A DNA stretch of 64,000 nt from the NCBI GenBank assembly GCA_046331665.1, contig JAXLQK010000033.1, positions 5,624-69,623 on the forward strand. Direction: 5' to 3'. A program made the translations under genes and the position numbers. Every line of letters starts with the position of its first letter. Position 1 is the stretch's first letter. The notes beneath the pieces are model-generated. The model was given only the letters and a program-made list of their open reading frames with translations, had not been told where the DNA came from and did no database searches. Shown here piece after piece: positions 34,385 to 42,897 of this stretch. This DNA comes from CAWBAT01 sp046331665 (GTDB taxonomy: Bacteria > Acidobacteriota > Terriglobia > Versatilivoradales > Versatilivoraceae).

Positions 34385-34811
34385 AATCTGCTATGCATTA
34401 GATGGTGTTACGGCTATGGATTCCAGAGGGTCGTTACTTTCTATGTCAACGGATGGTTCCAATAATAAAAAATTGACTGAACTCGAGTCTCTCTTGGAAT
34501 CCGCTAGGACAGGGATACACAAGGCTTGCGAATCTTGTCCTTGGAGCCCAAAACATTTACAAGACGTAGCCTTTGGTACAAGTTGTCGAACCCATGGTGT
34601 CGATTGGCAGTCAACTTCTTCTGCCAAGAGCATGATGATAGTGCAAGATCCGGCTGGTACCACGCCAGAGACCACTGGGTGCTTATGCTTTGTTTGTAAT
34701 AGTGAGAATCCTACTGATCGAACTGCTCAAAATGCAATTGCCCTCTGGAGAGCTGGGGTCGGGTCTCAAATTGATGGGCCACTCCACGTTAGCTTAGACT
34801 ACACAATTTGA
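34368..34811 (+). CDS. short protein resembling the start of a uracil-DNA glycosylase-fold family, possibly truncated
   Basis: 147 aa from GTG at 34,368, which overlaps the helicase stop; ATG at 34,416 or 34,443 are alternatives. The segment SMMIVQDPAGTTPETTGCLC followed by FVCNSENPTDRTAQNAIALW resembles the nucleotide-pocket strand of UDG-superfamily proteins (QDP motif) with a cysteine cluster. The chain stops soon after, at about half the length of such proteins, and the DNA after it is non-coding. I take it as a truncated gene or an unknown small protein. Same direction as the helicase operon. Confidence 0.4.
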   Translation: MPQDFEICYALDGVTAMDSRGSLLSMSTDGSNNKKLTELESLLESARTGIHKACESCPWSPKHLQDVAFGTSCRTHGVDWQSTSSAKSMMIVQDPAGTTPETTGCLCFVCNSENPTDRTAQNAIALWRAGVGSQIDGPLHVSLDYTI

Positions 34812-35373
34812 AATCACGCAGCTCTAGAGTTTACTTAAGAATCGTTCACCATTACCTTAATAGGCCACAACTTACAAGTATTCCAGATGAAACTAGCTGA
34901 AATACGGCATAAACAAATCGTTTTTTCTTTTAAGAGGCTTGCGCGTGTAGTTCTATCTCTTTTGTTCTTTGGAACCGTTATTTGAAAAGTCACGTGCCAT
35001 GCCTCAGTTGGTATATCGAAGGCGGTATGCAGAAACTGGTATGCACGACTTTATTTCGTTAAATATTCGATAAAACCACCAGAAATTGAATAGGAAAATG
35101 GGTTTTTAAAGGAAATCTCTGCTTGAAAAGCAGAGAAAACCGACTACAAAGGGCTTTTATTTACTGAAATCGACTAAATCTTAGGGAATTCAATGAAATA
35201 TCCCCATCCTGGCTTCTAAGGCTGTTTCGAATAGAACAGCGCACCAACTATTGTACGGGACTTCATTCTCGAGTGAACCTGATGAACGTAACGAACCTAC
35301 TTCACCACGATTATTCTCGATGATTTTTTATTTTTTCACTCGGGAGGGACCTGACTAGAAACGTTCAGGACGT
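34812..35373. other. A+T-rich gap between convergent genes
   Basis: No coding region supported. It separates the rightward defence genes from the leftward mobility genes. It contains a perfect hairpin at 35,116-35,136 (listed) and T-rich runs. Confidence 0.6.
35116..35136. terminator. perfect 9-bp hairpin between convergent genes, possible terminator
   Basis: TCTCTGCTT, loop GAA, AAGCAGAGA. The tail after it (AAAACCG) is not a strong T-run on the plus strand, and TTTCCTTTAAAAACC follows on the minus strand. Position between convergent genes favours a terminator. Confidence 0.4.
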
Positions 35374-36375
35374 TCACAGGGTTGCTTCCTCAATCCTTTC
35401 AAGTTTCCATTGCTGTGCCCGGCTGATGAGGTGTTGACAGCAGATAATTCGAAATACGCCAAACTGGCAATCGCGCATTTTCTTCAGGAGCAGTCCCAAG
35501 CGAGTTTTTTGACTTCTCTCTCCCTTATCGCCCAGATCCAACGGCTGCTCCAATGTGGGTACCAATTCCCAGAGATTGGATATCCCGACTTCTCGGTCTT
35601 GGAACTTTCCCCACCACGCCGATACAAACTCTCGCAGTTCTGCCCCCTCATTGTCAGAAGCTTCATAGAATTCCTCAAGATTAGTGAGAAATCCTTTTAC
35701 GCCGGCATGTTCCAAAATACCAGCCATAACATTGGCCCAATTCTCGAACATTCCAAGAGTAACTGGGTTCCTTGCCGGTGGCTTTCCTGCTTGAACCCAT
35801 GATCTTGCCAAGACAAGCGCACATCGAACCAAATGGGAACGATTCGCAATCACCCACTGTCTAAGGTTGGGGTGTCGAAAGTCCTTTCGAAGCCAGGGAC
35901 GATCATTCTTGGCATCCAAACGTATTCTGACGGCTCGCCTGGCCATTTCGCTCGAAAGTACGGGGTTGTTACCGGTGGCTATCCAAACACACCGGACTGC
36001 AATTCGAATGGTTTCTGATTTTCCCAGGATTCGATCTTCCCAGACCTGAGAGGTAATAACCGAAGCAAGGGCGGAAGAATCCAACTTTCGTCTCAGATTG
36101 TCGATTAGTAATACTGAGCTACCTACCTTTAGCCAAGCAGTAAGCCTTTTTCTCCACTCGTCTTCGTCACGGCCCTCGACTATAGCCGTCAATGGTCGTC
36201 CAAGGGCGGGGTAAGCCATGACTTCAGCAAGGAGTGTACCTCCCGTTCCCGGAGTAGGTTTCTCGATCAAATGTAAAGGCGTAGGACCATCGATAAGTTC
36301 CCGAACGAAGGAAGAAGGAAGAGGTGAAAGCGCATTTGCCATTTCTGCCTTCATTGATAAATGGAAAGTCGCCAA
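35374..36375 (-). CDS. primase-helicase, C-terminal (helicase) fragment
   Basis: 333 aa, continuing the primase begun at 37,738 after a frame change near 36,370. PTPGTGGTLLAEVM is a Walker-A-like loop lacking the usual lysine. IRIAVRCVWIATGNNPVLSS and EMARRAVRIRLDAKNDRPWL form the sensor region typical of helicase parts of mobile-element primases. Joined, the two parts give about 785 aa. It is the most promoter-distal gene of the leftward mobility operon. It probably primes and unwinds element DNA during replication. The break may be a real lesion or a one-base error. Confidence 0.75.
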   Translation of the reverse strand: MATFHLSMKAEMANALSPLPSSFVRELIDGPTPLHLIEKPTPGTGGTLLAEVMAYPALGRPLTAIVEGRDEDEWRKRLTAWLKVGSSVLLIDNLRRKLDSSALASVITSQVWEDRILGKSETIRIAVRCVWIATGNNPVLSSEMARRAVRIRLDAKNDRPWLRKDFRHPNLRQWVIANRSHLVRCALVLARSWVQAGKPPARNPVTLGMFENWANVMAGILEHAGVKGFLTNLEEFYEASDNEGAELREFVSAWWGKFQDREVGISNLWELVPTLEQPLDLGDKGERSQKTRLGLLLKKMRDCQFGVFRIICCQHLISRAQQWKLERIEEATL

Positions 36376-37738
36376 GGAGTTCCGTTCTTAGGTAGTCTAC
36401 AGCCTCTTTGATATCCGTGGAGCTAATCTGCTCTGGGATTGGTTCGATCGAGAAGCCCGCGATAGGCCAGTAGTAAGTCTTTGTCTTACAATTGTATCCT
36501 CGAACGGTATAAAGCGTTCCGTCTGGAGCAATAATAGGAGTCTCCACAATTCCTACAAGTGCTGGTAATTGGGGATCAGGGGTTGCAAGAATATCTCGAA
36601 CGACGTGCATAGGGGGTGCTTTCGCTTTCCATTCTCCATTGATTCCTAGCATTCCCCATTTGGCGTCTCTTGCCAAATCATAGCGTAATCGGTCAGGTGT
36701 CAATTCGCGGATAACTGGAAGTTGATCATCGGCCAATTCGATTCGTACTAGATTTCCTCCATATCTAAATAAGCGAGGGGGATTATTAGACGACTCGATA
36801 ACACTCCAAGCCCGCTTGGCAAGAACGGCTAAATCGCCAATACTCAAGTCGATCCTTGGTAAAGCCTTTGATTTGTCTCTTTCAGCGTTTTTGGAGTCAT
36901 CAATGATATTACCTGGTCTTCTCGCAGTTTTCGCGTAAGCCTGCCTCAGGCTTGCGAGAGCCTCTCGAAAAGGATAGGGTTCAACTCGCCCTTTCGTATT
37001 TGTTCTCTGGACCCTGTCGGCATATTCTCGCATCGCTAGCTTTGCTTCCACTACCGCCAATCCGCTATCACGCAATTGGCAAGCAAGCCAGAATCCAGCA
37101 TTGTTGCGACCGTTGTTCTTTGCTCGAACAATGGCCCGTGAAATGAGTAATTTGAATGACACTTGTCCATTGCGTTTAGACGGGTGACTCTCCAGCAATC
37201 CTTCATTTTGGTTTTCTGGCGGAATATTCAACCCGAGCAAATTTCGCAAATCTTCTGGCAATGAATTTAGAGTGTCAGGTATTAGCTCCCGCAATTGTTC
37301 GTATTTCCCGGAATCATTCGCGCCCCAGACAATGGCGTATCCCCCATCGGCCCGAATGTCTGTACCAGGGTATCGATCACCCAATTCAACCTTTGTCTTA
37401 CCATTCAGCGTTAACACGGGATGGCCAGGGTATTTGATATACAAATGAGCTCCACCGCTACCCGTTTTAATATGGGGGCGATTCCCCAATTGCTTTAATG
37501 TTTCTAGACCATTTTCCCCATCACAATCTATGACAATTACGTCGCTCACCTTCCCGGTGACTATAGCCCAAGACATAGGCCGATATTTCTCGTTCCAGGC
37601 GCGAAGGGTCTCAATCGGAGCTGTTTTCTGTTGGTACTGCTTCCAGGAAAAGAATGGCCTCTTGTCGATACGAACCGGAATAATTGAAAAACCTTTCGCG
37701 CAAGCGTCGATGATGATCTGAGGTAGATCTATTGTCAT
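36224..37738 (-). CDS. bifunctional DNA primase/polymerase (prim-pol), N-terminal fragment
   Basis: 504 aa open frame, of which about 455 belong to the protein. Residues 1-175 are the archaeo-eukaryotic prim-pol domain: GFSIIPVRIDKRPFFSWKQY, SDVIVIDCDGENGLETLKQL, IKTGSGGAHLYIKYP and GTDIRADGGYAIVWGA carry the acidic and histidine residues of the active site. A linker and the start of the helicase domain follow. The frame then diverges near 36,370, and the correct continuation is in the frame ending at 35,374. ATG at 37,738 lies 15 bp after the HTH gene. Prim-pol-helicases of this type are replication proteins of satellites, plasmids and integrative elements. Confidence 0.82.
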   Translation of the reverse strand: MTIDLPQIIIDACAKGFSIIPVRIDKRPFFSWKQYQQKTAPIETLRAWNEKYRPMSWAIVTGKVSDVIVIDCDGENGLETLKQLGNRPHIKTGSGGAHLYIKYPGHPVLTLNGKTKVELGDRYPGTDIRADGGYAIVWGANDSGKYEQLRELIPDTLNSLPEDLRNLLGLNIPPENQNEGLLESHPSKRNGQVSFKLLISRAIVRAKNNGRNNAGFWLACQLRDSGLAVVEAKLAMREYADRVQRTNTKGRVEPYPFREALASLRQAYAKTARRPGNIIDDSKNAERDKSKALPRIDLSIGDLAVLAKRAWSVIESSNNPPRLFRYGGNLVRIELADDQLPVIRELTPDRLRYDLARDAKWGMLGINGEWKAKAPPMHVVRDILATPDPQLPALVGIVETPIIAPDGTLYTVRGYNCKTKTYYWPIAGFSIEPIPEQISSTDIKEAVDYLRTELLGDFPFINEGRNGKCAFTSSFFLRSGTYRWSYAFTFDRETYSGNGRYTPC

Positions 37739-37753
37739 GAGTATTTCACCTCA

Positions 37754-38071
37754 TTAAGTTCTGGATGTTCTGGTGACGATATGGGTCATCGCTGTTTCTT
37801 CGATTTCTTCTGCCGAGGCAATACGGTTTCGCTTGAGATAACGGTCCAGGTCTGTTTTATCGAAGTAGATACGCTTTCCTGCGGGTTTGTAATGGGCTAT
37901 TAACCCTTTGCAGGTGAGTTGGTAAAGGTGACTCTTCGATACGTCTAGATAATTAGCAGCTTCAGCTAGGTTGTACGGCTTACTTGCCGCTTTTTTGATT
38001 TCCTTTAAGTCTGCCTGGATCTGCTCCAGTCTGGCGAGTAGCTCTTTCTGCATTGTCTTACGCTCCATCAA
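37754..38071 (-). CDS. helix-turn-helix excisionase/AlpA-like protein
   Basis: 105 aa. A short N-terminal coiled coil (ELLARLEQIQADLKEIKKAA) precedes KPYNLAEAANYLDVSKSHLY and GKRIYFDKTDLDRYLKRNRI, a standard MerR-like HTH_17 domain of excisionases. Possible starts are 38,071 and 38,068 (adjacent ATGs) or 38,053. It sits between the integrase pair and the primase, all leftward. Likely controls excision or transcription of the island, possibly through the TACAACG sites at its ends. The direct target is not shown by the sequence. Confidence 0.78.
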   Translation of the reverse strand: MMERKTMQKELLARLEQIQADLKEIKKAASKPYNLAEAANYLDVSKSHLYQLTCKGLIAHYKPAGKRIYFDKTDLDRYLKRNRIASAEEIEETAMTHIVTRTSRT

Positions 38072-38203
38072 AGCCTAATAAACATCAAGCGAGCGCAAGT
38101 TTATGCGACAAGAGCAATAAAAAACATTGACTCAACGTTGAGTATTTCTTGGGGAATTTGCCAGTCTCATTAAGTGAGACAGGAAGGAAACTCTTAGGTA
38201 GGA

Positions 38204-38842
38204 TTACTTGCCCTCGACTTCTCTGTTCTTTAAGCTCTGCCAGACGGATTTAGCATTGAACTCTTTGCCATTCTTCTTAACGAAATGTTTTGAGGCCTGA
38301 TTGAGAGCATCCGCATAACTCTTGGCTTCAATTAACCCACTTTGAAACATTTCTTTGATACGGTCTCCCCATTGCCTATCTGTGCCGAGCCATTCAATCC
38401 TTTGAGAATTAGAATTCTCTTGCGGCTCGTATAGATCCCGCATCGCGGCTAAGATTTCCCCAATATTTTGGATGTCCGAACGAACACCACGCCAGTCTCT
38501 AATCTGAGGACGGCGACGAACAGCCCCGTATGGGTTATATGGACTCTCCCTTAAGAGTTCAAGGCCTAACATGTCGTCTCTCAATTTTCTTAATTCATCA
38601 CGGGCCGTGCTACCCGATAGACCTACCGTGCATGAACCTAAGAAATCCATAAGAACTTGCTGGAATTTTTGCAGTTTCCGATCTGTGGCTAACTTTCTTT
38701 CTTTCGATTCTTCAGTTTCGGGCGTTGTCATTTCTCTCGTATTTATGGTCTCATATTCCTGAACTAGCAGGTCTAAGTCGTTCAGAACCGACTGCTGGAG
38801 CCCGATAAGTTGTTTGATTTCAATCTCTTTTGTTGTTTTCAT
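38204..38842 (-). CDS. hypothetical protein coupled to integrase
   Basis: 212 aa, soluble and mostly helical; the first 70 residues look like a coiled coil (IKQLIGLQQSVLNDLDLLVQ). I do not recognise a domain. Its start overlaps the integrase stop by four bases (38,839-38,842), so it is translated together with the integrase. Location suggests a role in integration, excision or replication of the island. Function is unknown. Confidence 0.65.
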   Translation of the reverse strand: MKTTKEIEIKQLIGLQQSVLNDLDLLVQEYETINTREMTTPETEESKERKLATDRKLQKFQQVLMDFLGSCTVGLSGSTARDELRKLRDDMLGLELLRESPYNPYGAVRRRPQIRDWRGVRSDIQNIGEILAAMRDLYEPQENSNSQRIEWLGTDRQWGDRIKEMFQSGLIEAKSYADALNQASKHFVKKNGKEFNAKSVWQSLKNREVEGK

Positions 38843-39936
38843 CGTGAACCAGCCATTTTGACGTTCAATCTAGGCAGCAGCTTGACAGCCTCACGTTTCT
38901 TTTCATCCACAATCTTGGCGTAAAGCTGGGTCGTCGTCACATCGCGGTGGCCGAGCAGTTTGGACATCGTATACAGGTCGATTCCTTGAGTGAGACCCAA
39001 GGTGGCATATGTATGTCGAGCGCAATGGAATGAAATCTTCTTGTCTATTCCAGCCCGTTTCACCCATTGCCGAATAGCCTTGTCGATACTTTGTTGTGCT
39101 CCAAGTTTGAAAACCACATCTTGCGGAATTTTCGTCTTAAGCTTTCGTGATGGCTTGGCATTGGCTTGCTTTTCGAGAATTAACCCCGCCTCTTCCGGTA
39201 ATGGGAGTGTCTCAACATCACCGGTCTTGGCTTGAGTGAACTCCAGTGAGTAACCTCCATTCACCCGCTTGACCTTGCGCCAAGTCAATGCTCGTACGTC
39301 CGAATATCTCAATCCGCTGAACACCGAAAACAAGAAGGCTTGTTTCGTCTCTTCATTACCGCAGGGAGTGACTGCCAATTTCCGGATTTCCTCGAGGGTG
39401 AGATATTCCCGACGTGTCTCCTTTTTCCTGATCGAAATGTCCAAGGCCGGATTTCTGGGGAATATTCCATCTCGCACCGCTTGATGACAGGCGGTTTTGA
39501 TTCGTGCCAGGTACACTTGGGCTGAATTGGGGCTCAGGTTCGTTAAAAGGTTCTCCTTGAATGACTGCAAGAATCCGCTATCGACCTGGTCAAATTGCAG
39601 ATTTGGACTGGAGAAATTAACGAGGTGTTGAATGGCATTTTTCCAGACAACCTGAGTATTGAGGGAGCGTTTGCTCTTTCCGAGTCTTTTGCAGTACTCA
39701 ACGAAATTGGCCTTCAATTTGGAGGGAATTGGCAGACCATGCGGCCGATTGGCAATTTCCAATTGCCGTTTTGCGCAAATGGACTTTGCCAGGCGTAAGG
39801 TTTCCTTGTCTTCCTTTCGATCGCCGACCAAAAATAATTGTAAATACTCCAGCCAGCGATTTCCCTGGTCATGAATATCGAGATACAGCGTTTTACGCCG
39901 TCGGCTGGTTTGGCGAGATCGCAAGCGGACGCCCAT
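38839..39936 (-). CDS. island tyrosine integrase
   Basis: 365 aa. The N-terminus (SRRRKTLYLDIHDQGNRWLE) is an arm-type DNA-binding domain, followed by a SAM-like core-binding domain. The catalytic set is complete: Arg in SGLRYSDVRAL, Lys in AKTGDVETLPL, HCAR in ISFHCARHTYATLG, LGHRDV and the tyrosine in TTQLYAKI. It is the only integrase inside the 24-bp repeats, so it most likely integrated this island into tRNA-Gly. A TACAACG site begins only about 12 bp upstream of the start, suggesting self-regulation by arm-site binding. First gene of a leftward operon: unknown, HTH, primase-helicase. Confidence 0.9.
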   Translation of the reverse strand: MGVRLRSRQTSRRRKTLYLDIHDQGNRWLEYLQLFLVGDRKEDKETLRLAKSICAKRQLEIANRPHGLPIPSKLKANFVEYCKRLGKSKRSLNTQVVWKNAIQHLVNFSSPNLQFDQVDSGFLQSFKENLLTNLSPNSAQVYLARIKTACHQAVRDGIFPRNPALDISIRKKETRREYLTLEEIRKLAVTPCGNEETKQAFLFSVFSGLRYSDVRALTWRKVKRVNGGYSLEFTQAKTGDVETLPLPEEAGLILEKQANAKPSRKLKTKIPQDVVFKLGAQQSIDKAIRQWVKRAGIDKKISFHCARHTYATLGLTQGIDLYTMSKLLGHRDVTTTQLYAKIVDEKKREAVKLLPRLNVKMAGSR

Positions 39937-39947
39937 CGGGACTCTCC

Positions 39948-40129
39948 TTTACAACGGAAAAAGGGTTTGGAAATACTCCCAGCCCTTACAACGGTTTGGT
40001 TGGAATCGGGCGTCCTGAGCAGAATAGCGGGGAAAGGCGTTGTAAGAAATCCTGGGAAAAACTGCCGACTTTTTACAACGAACGTGCCAGCAGGGAAATC
40101 CTACTGTTTTTACAACGTCTGTACAACGG
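39948..40129. promoter_or_regulatory. cluster of six TACAACG integrase arm-type sites, right end
   Basis: TTTACAACGG 39,948-39,957; CTTACAACGG 39,985-39,994; inverted CGTTGTAAG 40,038-40,046; TTTACAACG 40,072-40,080; and the pair TTACAACGTCTGTACAACGG 40,110-40,129. The pair mirrors the left-end pair at 4,055-4,074. The sites fill the space between the integrase start and the right attachment repeat. Confidence 0.7.
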
Positions 40130-40146
40130 TTTTTGACAAAAAAGGA

Positions 40147-40183
40147 CAAAAAAGAAAAGCCACTCACAAAATCGAGTGGCTTT
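40147..40183 (-). terminator. intrinsic terminator, leftward
   Basis: On the minus strand, AAAGCCACTC (40,183-40,174) pairs with GAGTGGCTTT (40,165-40,156) around an 8-base loop and is followed by TCTTTTTTG. It would stop leftward transcription entering the island from the chromosomal genes at 40.5-41.3 kb, shielding the integrase. Confidence 0.72.
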
Positions 40184-40242
40184 AAGTGACTGGTATAATT
40201 GCTGTTATTTAGTTGTTACTTGTTGATGATTTTTCTAAAAAT

Positions 40243-40266
40243 TTCTACCGCTGAATTACTCCCGCT
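40243..40266. repeat. right attachment repeat (tRNA-Gly fragment)
   Basis: 24 bases identical to 3,981-4,004. Only the tRNA 5' half is present, so this is an attachment site and not a second tRNA gene. Flanking bases differ from the left copy on both sides. Confidence 0.92.
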
Positions 40267-40496
40267 CATCGACCTGTCTAGCTGGTTAATATAAGGCCTC
40301 GGCTTATTCTTTGCAAGAGGCTAAATCTCTATCCTTTTCCTGTCCGACCGCATAGGCTGTTCAACCGTCGGGAATAAAATAACCCGGTAACACCATCCTC
40401 CAAAATTAGCTGATGGCCTAAACCCATAACGCACGAATAAGTATCCATTCATAGGAAAGCGTGTGAGAGGTTGTTCCGCGAAGCAGTCAGGTGGGG

Positions 40497-40967
40497 CTAA
40501 TCGGCGTGGTTCAGCGAGATAGTGAGCAGGTTTTTGTTCCCAATCCGCTCGTAACTCAACTCATCGACGAAACTTCTTACCAGGGCAATTCCATATCCTG
40601 AAGCAGTAGCCTCTTCCAATGAACCTGGCATCTGAAATCCTTCATAGGTTACAGGATTGAAGATCTTTCCATCGTCTTCAATCGTGAGAAGAGTTCTCTT
40701 TTCAATGCTGGAAAGAGAAATGTTGATCGCATGCTCCTCCAAATCAGCATAGCCATGGACCATGATGTTCGTGAGAAGTTCGTTAAGACAGAAGTCGAGT
40801 TTTTCAACTTCACTCGTGCGCAACCCTAACTGGCGAGCCGCCTGGTATAGCCATTGCGTTGCCCGGCGCAACTCCTCCATGCGGTTTATGATTGTTGTTT
40901 GATGGCGAGGGAAGTTGTCGCCTTCTTGGGTGCAAGCCACGGAATCCAGGTATTGAACTTGATCCAT
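40497..40967 (-). CDS. anti-sigma regulatory factor (RsbW-like serine kinase)
   Basis: 156 aa from ATG at 40,967, ten bases after the upstream STAS gene; an in-frame start at 41,066 would run back into that gene. The GHKL ATPase N-box is FCLNELLTNIMVHGYAD; LLTIEDDGKIFNP is the G1-type box and SGYGIALVRSFVDELSYE the G2 region. The family comprises RsbW/SpoIIAB kinases that bind a sigma factor and phosphorylate the partner anti-anti-sigma protein. The partner is encoded just upstream. Probably controls a general stress or partner-switching response. The sigma factor itself is not in the window. Confidence 0.87.
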   Translation of the reverse strand: MDQVQYLDSVACTQEGDNFPRHQTTIINRMEELRRATQWLYQAARQLGLRTSEVEKLDFCLNELLTNIMVHGYADLEEHAINISLSSIEKRTLLTIEDDGKIFNPVTYEGFQMPGSLEEATASGYGIALVRSFVDELSYERIGNKNLLTISLNHAD

Positions 40968-40977
40968 TAGAGGGTGA

Positions 40978-41322
40978 TCAGGCCAGTAAAGCAGTGACGG
41001 CTTCGTCGTAATTATCGTAAACAGGGATGACTTTGTCGATGCCTGTTGTGGCCAACACCTTGGCAACGATAGGCTGTGGATTCAACAAGACCAGATTTCC
41101 TCCTCGTCGGCGTGCCGCCTTGGCATTGGTGACGAGGGTTCCAAGACCGATAGAGGCTATGAATTCAAGCAAGGACAAATCAATCATGATGCTGTCCTTT
41201 TCTCCGGTGGACGCATGAGCGGTTAGTTTCCCGCTAATTTCATTCGTTCCCTCCAGGTCCATGCGGCCTTGTAAGGAAATCTTACGGATCCCGTTTGTTA
41301 GATCGTCCACAGTCATTTGCAT
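40978..41322 (-). CDS. STAS-domain anti-anti-sigma factor (RsbV-like)
   Basis: 114 aa. Strand-helix pattern of a STAS domain: ISLQGRMDLEGTNEISGKL, IMIDLSLLEFIASIGLGTLV, AARRRGGNLVLLNPQ. Ser57 in FIASIGLG is at the phosphorylation site of SpoIIAA/RsbV proteins. An AAGGAAAG ribosome-binding site precedes the ATG. It is followed at once by the kinase gene, giving a partner-switch pair. When dephosphorylated it would free a sigma factor by binding the kinase. These are ordinary chromosomal genes just outside the island. Confidence 0.88.
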   Translation of the reverse strand: MQMTVDDLTNGIRKISLQGRMDLEGTNEISGKLTAHASTGEKDSIMIDLSLLEFIASIGLGTLVTNAKAARRRGGNLVLLNPQPIVAKVLATTGIDKVIPVYDNYDEAVTALLA

Positions 41323-41670
41323 GTTTCTTTCCTTGGCAGAATTGGATCGTGATCAGGAAAACAGCCGAGCAGGGGGCATCCCCCTCTATCGGCGCTGGAA
41401 AAATTCACATATACCAAGCAGATATTTCTCGAGTGTTAAACAGCGGTTAACATCGTGTTAATTCTAAATGCCACTTGGATTTCGAATCCAGAGAGTCAAA
41501 GGAAGATATCCTGATCCTGCCTCTCTGAGGTTGCGAATTTTCTCAGGTCGAGTCTAGCTTCTCCCGCCAAGGTCGTTCTCCGTTCAAAAAAATTGCAATT
41601 GGATGAAATGTGCGCTGAATGAAGTGATAAATTAAACAGCGCGTGACCCAACCCGCACCCTTACAAAGTT
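41323..41670. other. intergenic, no gene
   Basis: Upstream region of the STAS gene and downstream region of the isomerase-like gene. A small hairpin AGGGGG-CAT-CCCCCT lies at 41,371-41,385, in what would be the leader or promoter of the STAS operon. Nothing else stands out. Confidence 0.5.
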
Positions 41671-42444
41671 TCAACTAAAAATCCTGCGAAAGCTTTTGAG
41701 TGCGCTTCGGTCGTCTGCGATGGGAAATGCTTCCAGCCCAACATTTCCTGAATAGTTGATCGTGCTCAATGTTTGCGCAATTTGTCCATAATCAATCTCC
41801 CCGGTGCCCGGCTCATGCCGTCCAGGGACATCTGCCACATGGACATGCCCGAGGAATGGCTGACACAGCTTAATTTTTTCAATCAAATTTCCTTCTTGAA
41901 CCTGGGCGTGATAGAGGTCAAGGAGAACTCTGATCTTTGAACTACCGACTTCAGAGACCAGATGCAGGGCATCCTCCACATGAGGAAGCGGGTAATTGGA
42001 ATGATCCACGTTGGTGTTGAGATGTTCCAGACAGAAAACGACATTGGCCTTTTCAGCAAGTTCTGCCACGCGGCACAGAGTCTTGTAGGCCGTAATCCAA
42101 CGAATGGCCGGATTGGCCGCCACCGGATGAGCCGCTTCTCCCTTGGGCCCCAATTCTCCAGCCAGCAAAATCAGTTTCCCGCAACCAAGTTTTTCAGCCA
42201 CGGGGAGACAGCTTTTTACACCGTTTAGAAACAGCTCCACCCCATCGGGATGGACCATGCTTCCCCGCATGGAGCCGACAAAATTACTGATCTTCAGATT
42301 CGGTATGCCTGCAAGCTCATTGAGGTCATGATGATCCCATCGCCAGAATTCGACTTGAAATCCCTCTGCGGCAATCTCTCGCACACGGTCCTTGAAGGGT
42401 AGATGACGAAACACCGTCTCTGCGCACACCGATAAGCCATACAT
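41671..42444 (-). CDS. hydroxypyruvate isomerase-like TIM-barrel protein
   Basis: 257 aa, xylose isomerase-like TIM barrel (AP_endonuc_2 family). Typical elements are CAETVFRHLPFKDRVREIAA, GFQVEFWRWDHHDL, VVFCLEHLNTNVDH, IRVLLDLYHAQVQEGNLIEK and LGHVHVADVPGRHEPGTGEI, with Glu, Asp and His residues for the divalent metal. The length fits the Hyi family. It would interconvert hydroxypyruvate and tartronate semialdehyde or a similar small sugar acid. GGGGAG precedes the ATG. No neighbouring glyoxylate genes are seen, so the substrate is open. Confidence 0.8.
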   Translation of the reverse strand: MYGLSVCAETVFRHLPFKDRVREIAAEGFQVEFWRWDHHDLNELAGIPNLKISNFVGSMRGSMVHPDGVELFLNGVKSCLPVAEKLGCGKLILLAGELGPKGEAAHPVAANPAIRWITAYKTLCRVAELAEKANVVFCLEHLNTNVDHSNYPLPHVEDALHLVSEVGSSKIRVLLDLYHAQVQEGNLIEKIKLCQPFLGHVHVADVPGRHEPGTGEIDYGQIAQTLSTINYSGNVGLEAFPIADDRSALKSFRRIFS

Positions 42445-42716
42445 ATCTTTTTCTCCCCGGCTTTAATTCCCATGGAGGTGGAAACCCAATGGGAATGCAG
42501 GATATGGAACTTTCACACCTTCGCAATTGAGCATCTTCCTTATAGCGCGAAACAAGAGATTTGTCATTCTCACCGCGCATTGCACGGGATTTCACAAGAC
42601 ATTTGAATCTTTGAAAGCTGAATCATGCTTTTGAAGTTCTATTCCCCGCGTGAATTCGATATTCGACAATTAATGGTTATAATTTTAACGATTAGCAGGT
42701 TGCTGGAAAACTCATT

Positions 42717-42864
42717 GTAACGGCGCTCTAGGAGCGCCGATGTAGGTGATAAAACGAACCGCTCGGGATTCGGCGGTCACAGACTGCCGCTACAGAATTG
42801 GCTGCTTTGGTAGAGTGATAAAACGAACTGCTCGGGATTCGGCGGTCATAGACCGCCGCTACAG
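42717..42864. repeat. REP-like palindromes upstream of the FAD reductase
   Basis: One full doublet (42,717-42,795: TAACGGCGCTCTAGGAGCGC, spacer with AAAACGAACCGCTCGGGATT, then GGCGGTCACAGACTGCCGCT) and a half unit (about 42,813-42,864, ending GGCGGTCATAGACCGCCGCT). Same family as the clusters at 44.7-46.7 and 57-61 kb. No other feature was seen in the gap 42,445-42,897. Confidence 0.85.
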
Positions 42865-42897
42865 TCTCTCCTATGGTTTCTCTGAAAGGGCTTAATC

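Noticed and set aside
34812..35373. Retron or regulatory RNA in the A+T-rich gap
   Set aside because: There is no reverse transcriptase in the island, and only one simple hairpin is visible.
40243..40266. Second tRNA-Gly gene
   Set aside because: Only the 5' half is present, with no anticodon or T arm. It is the right attachment repeat.
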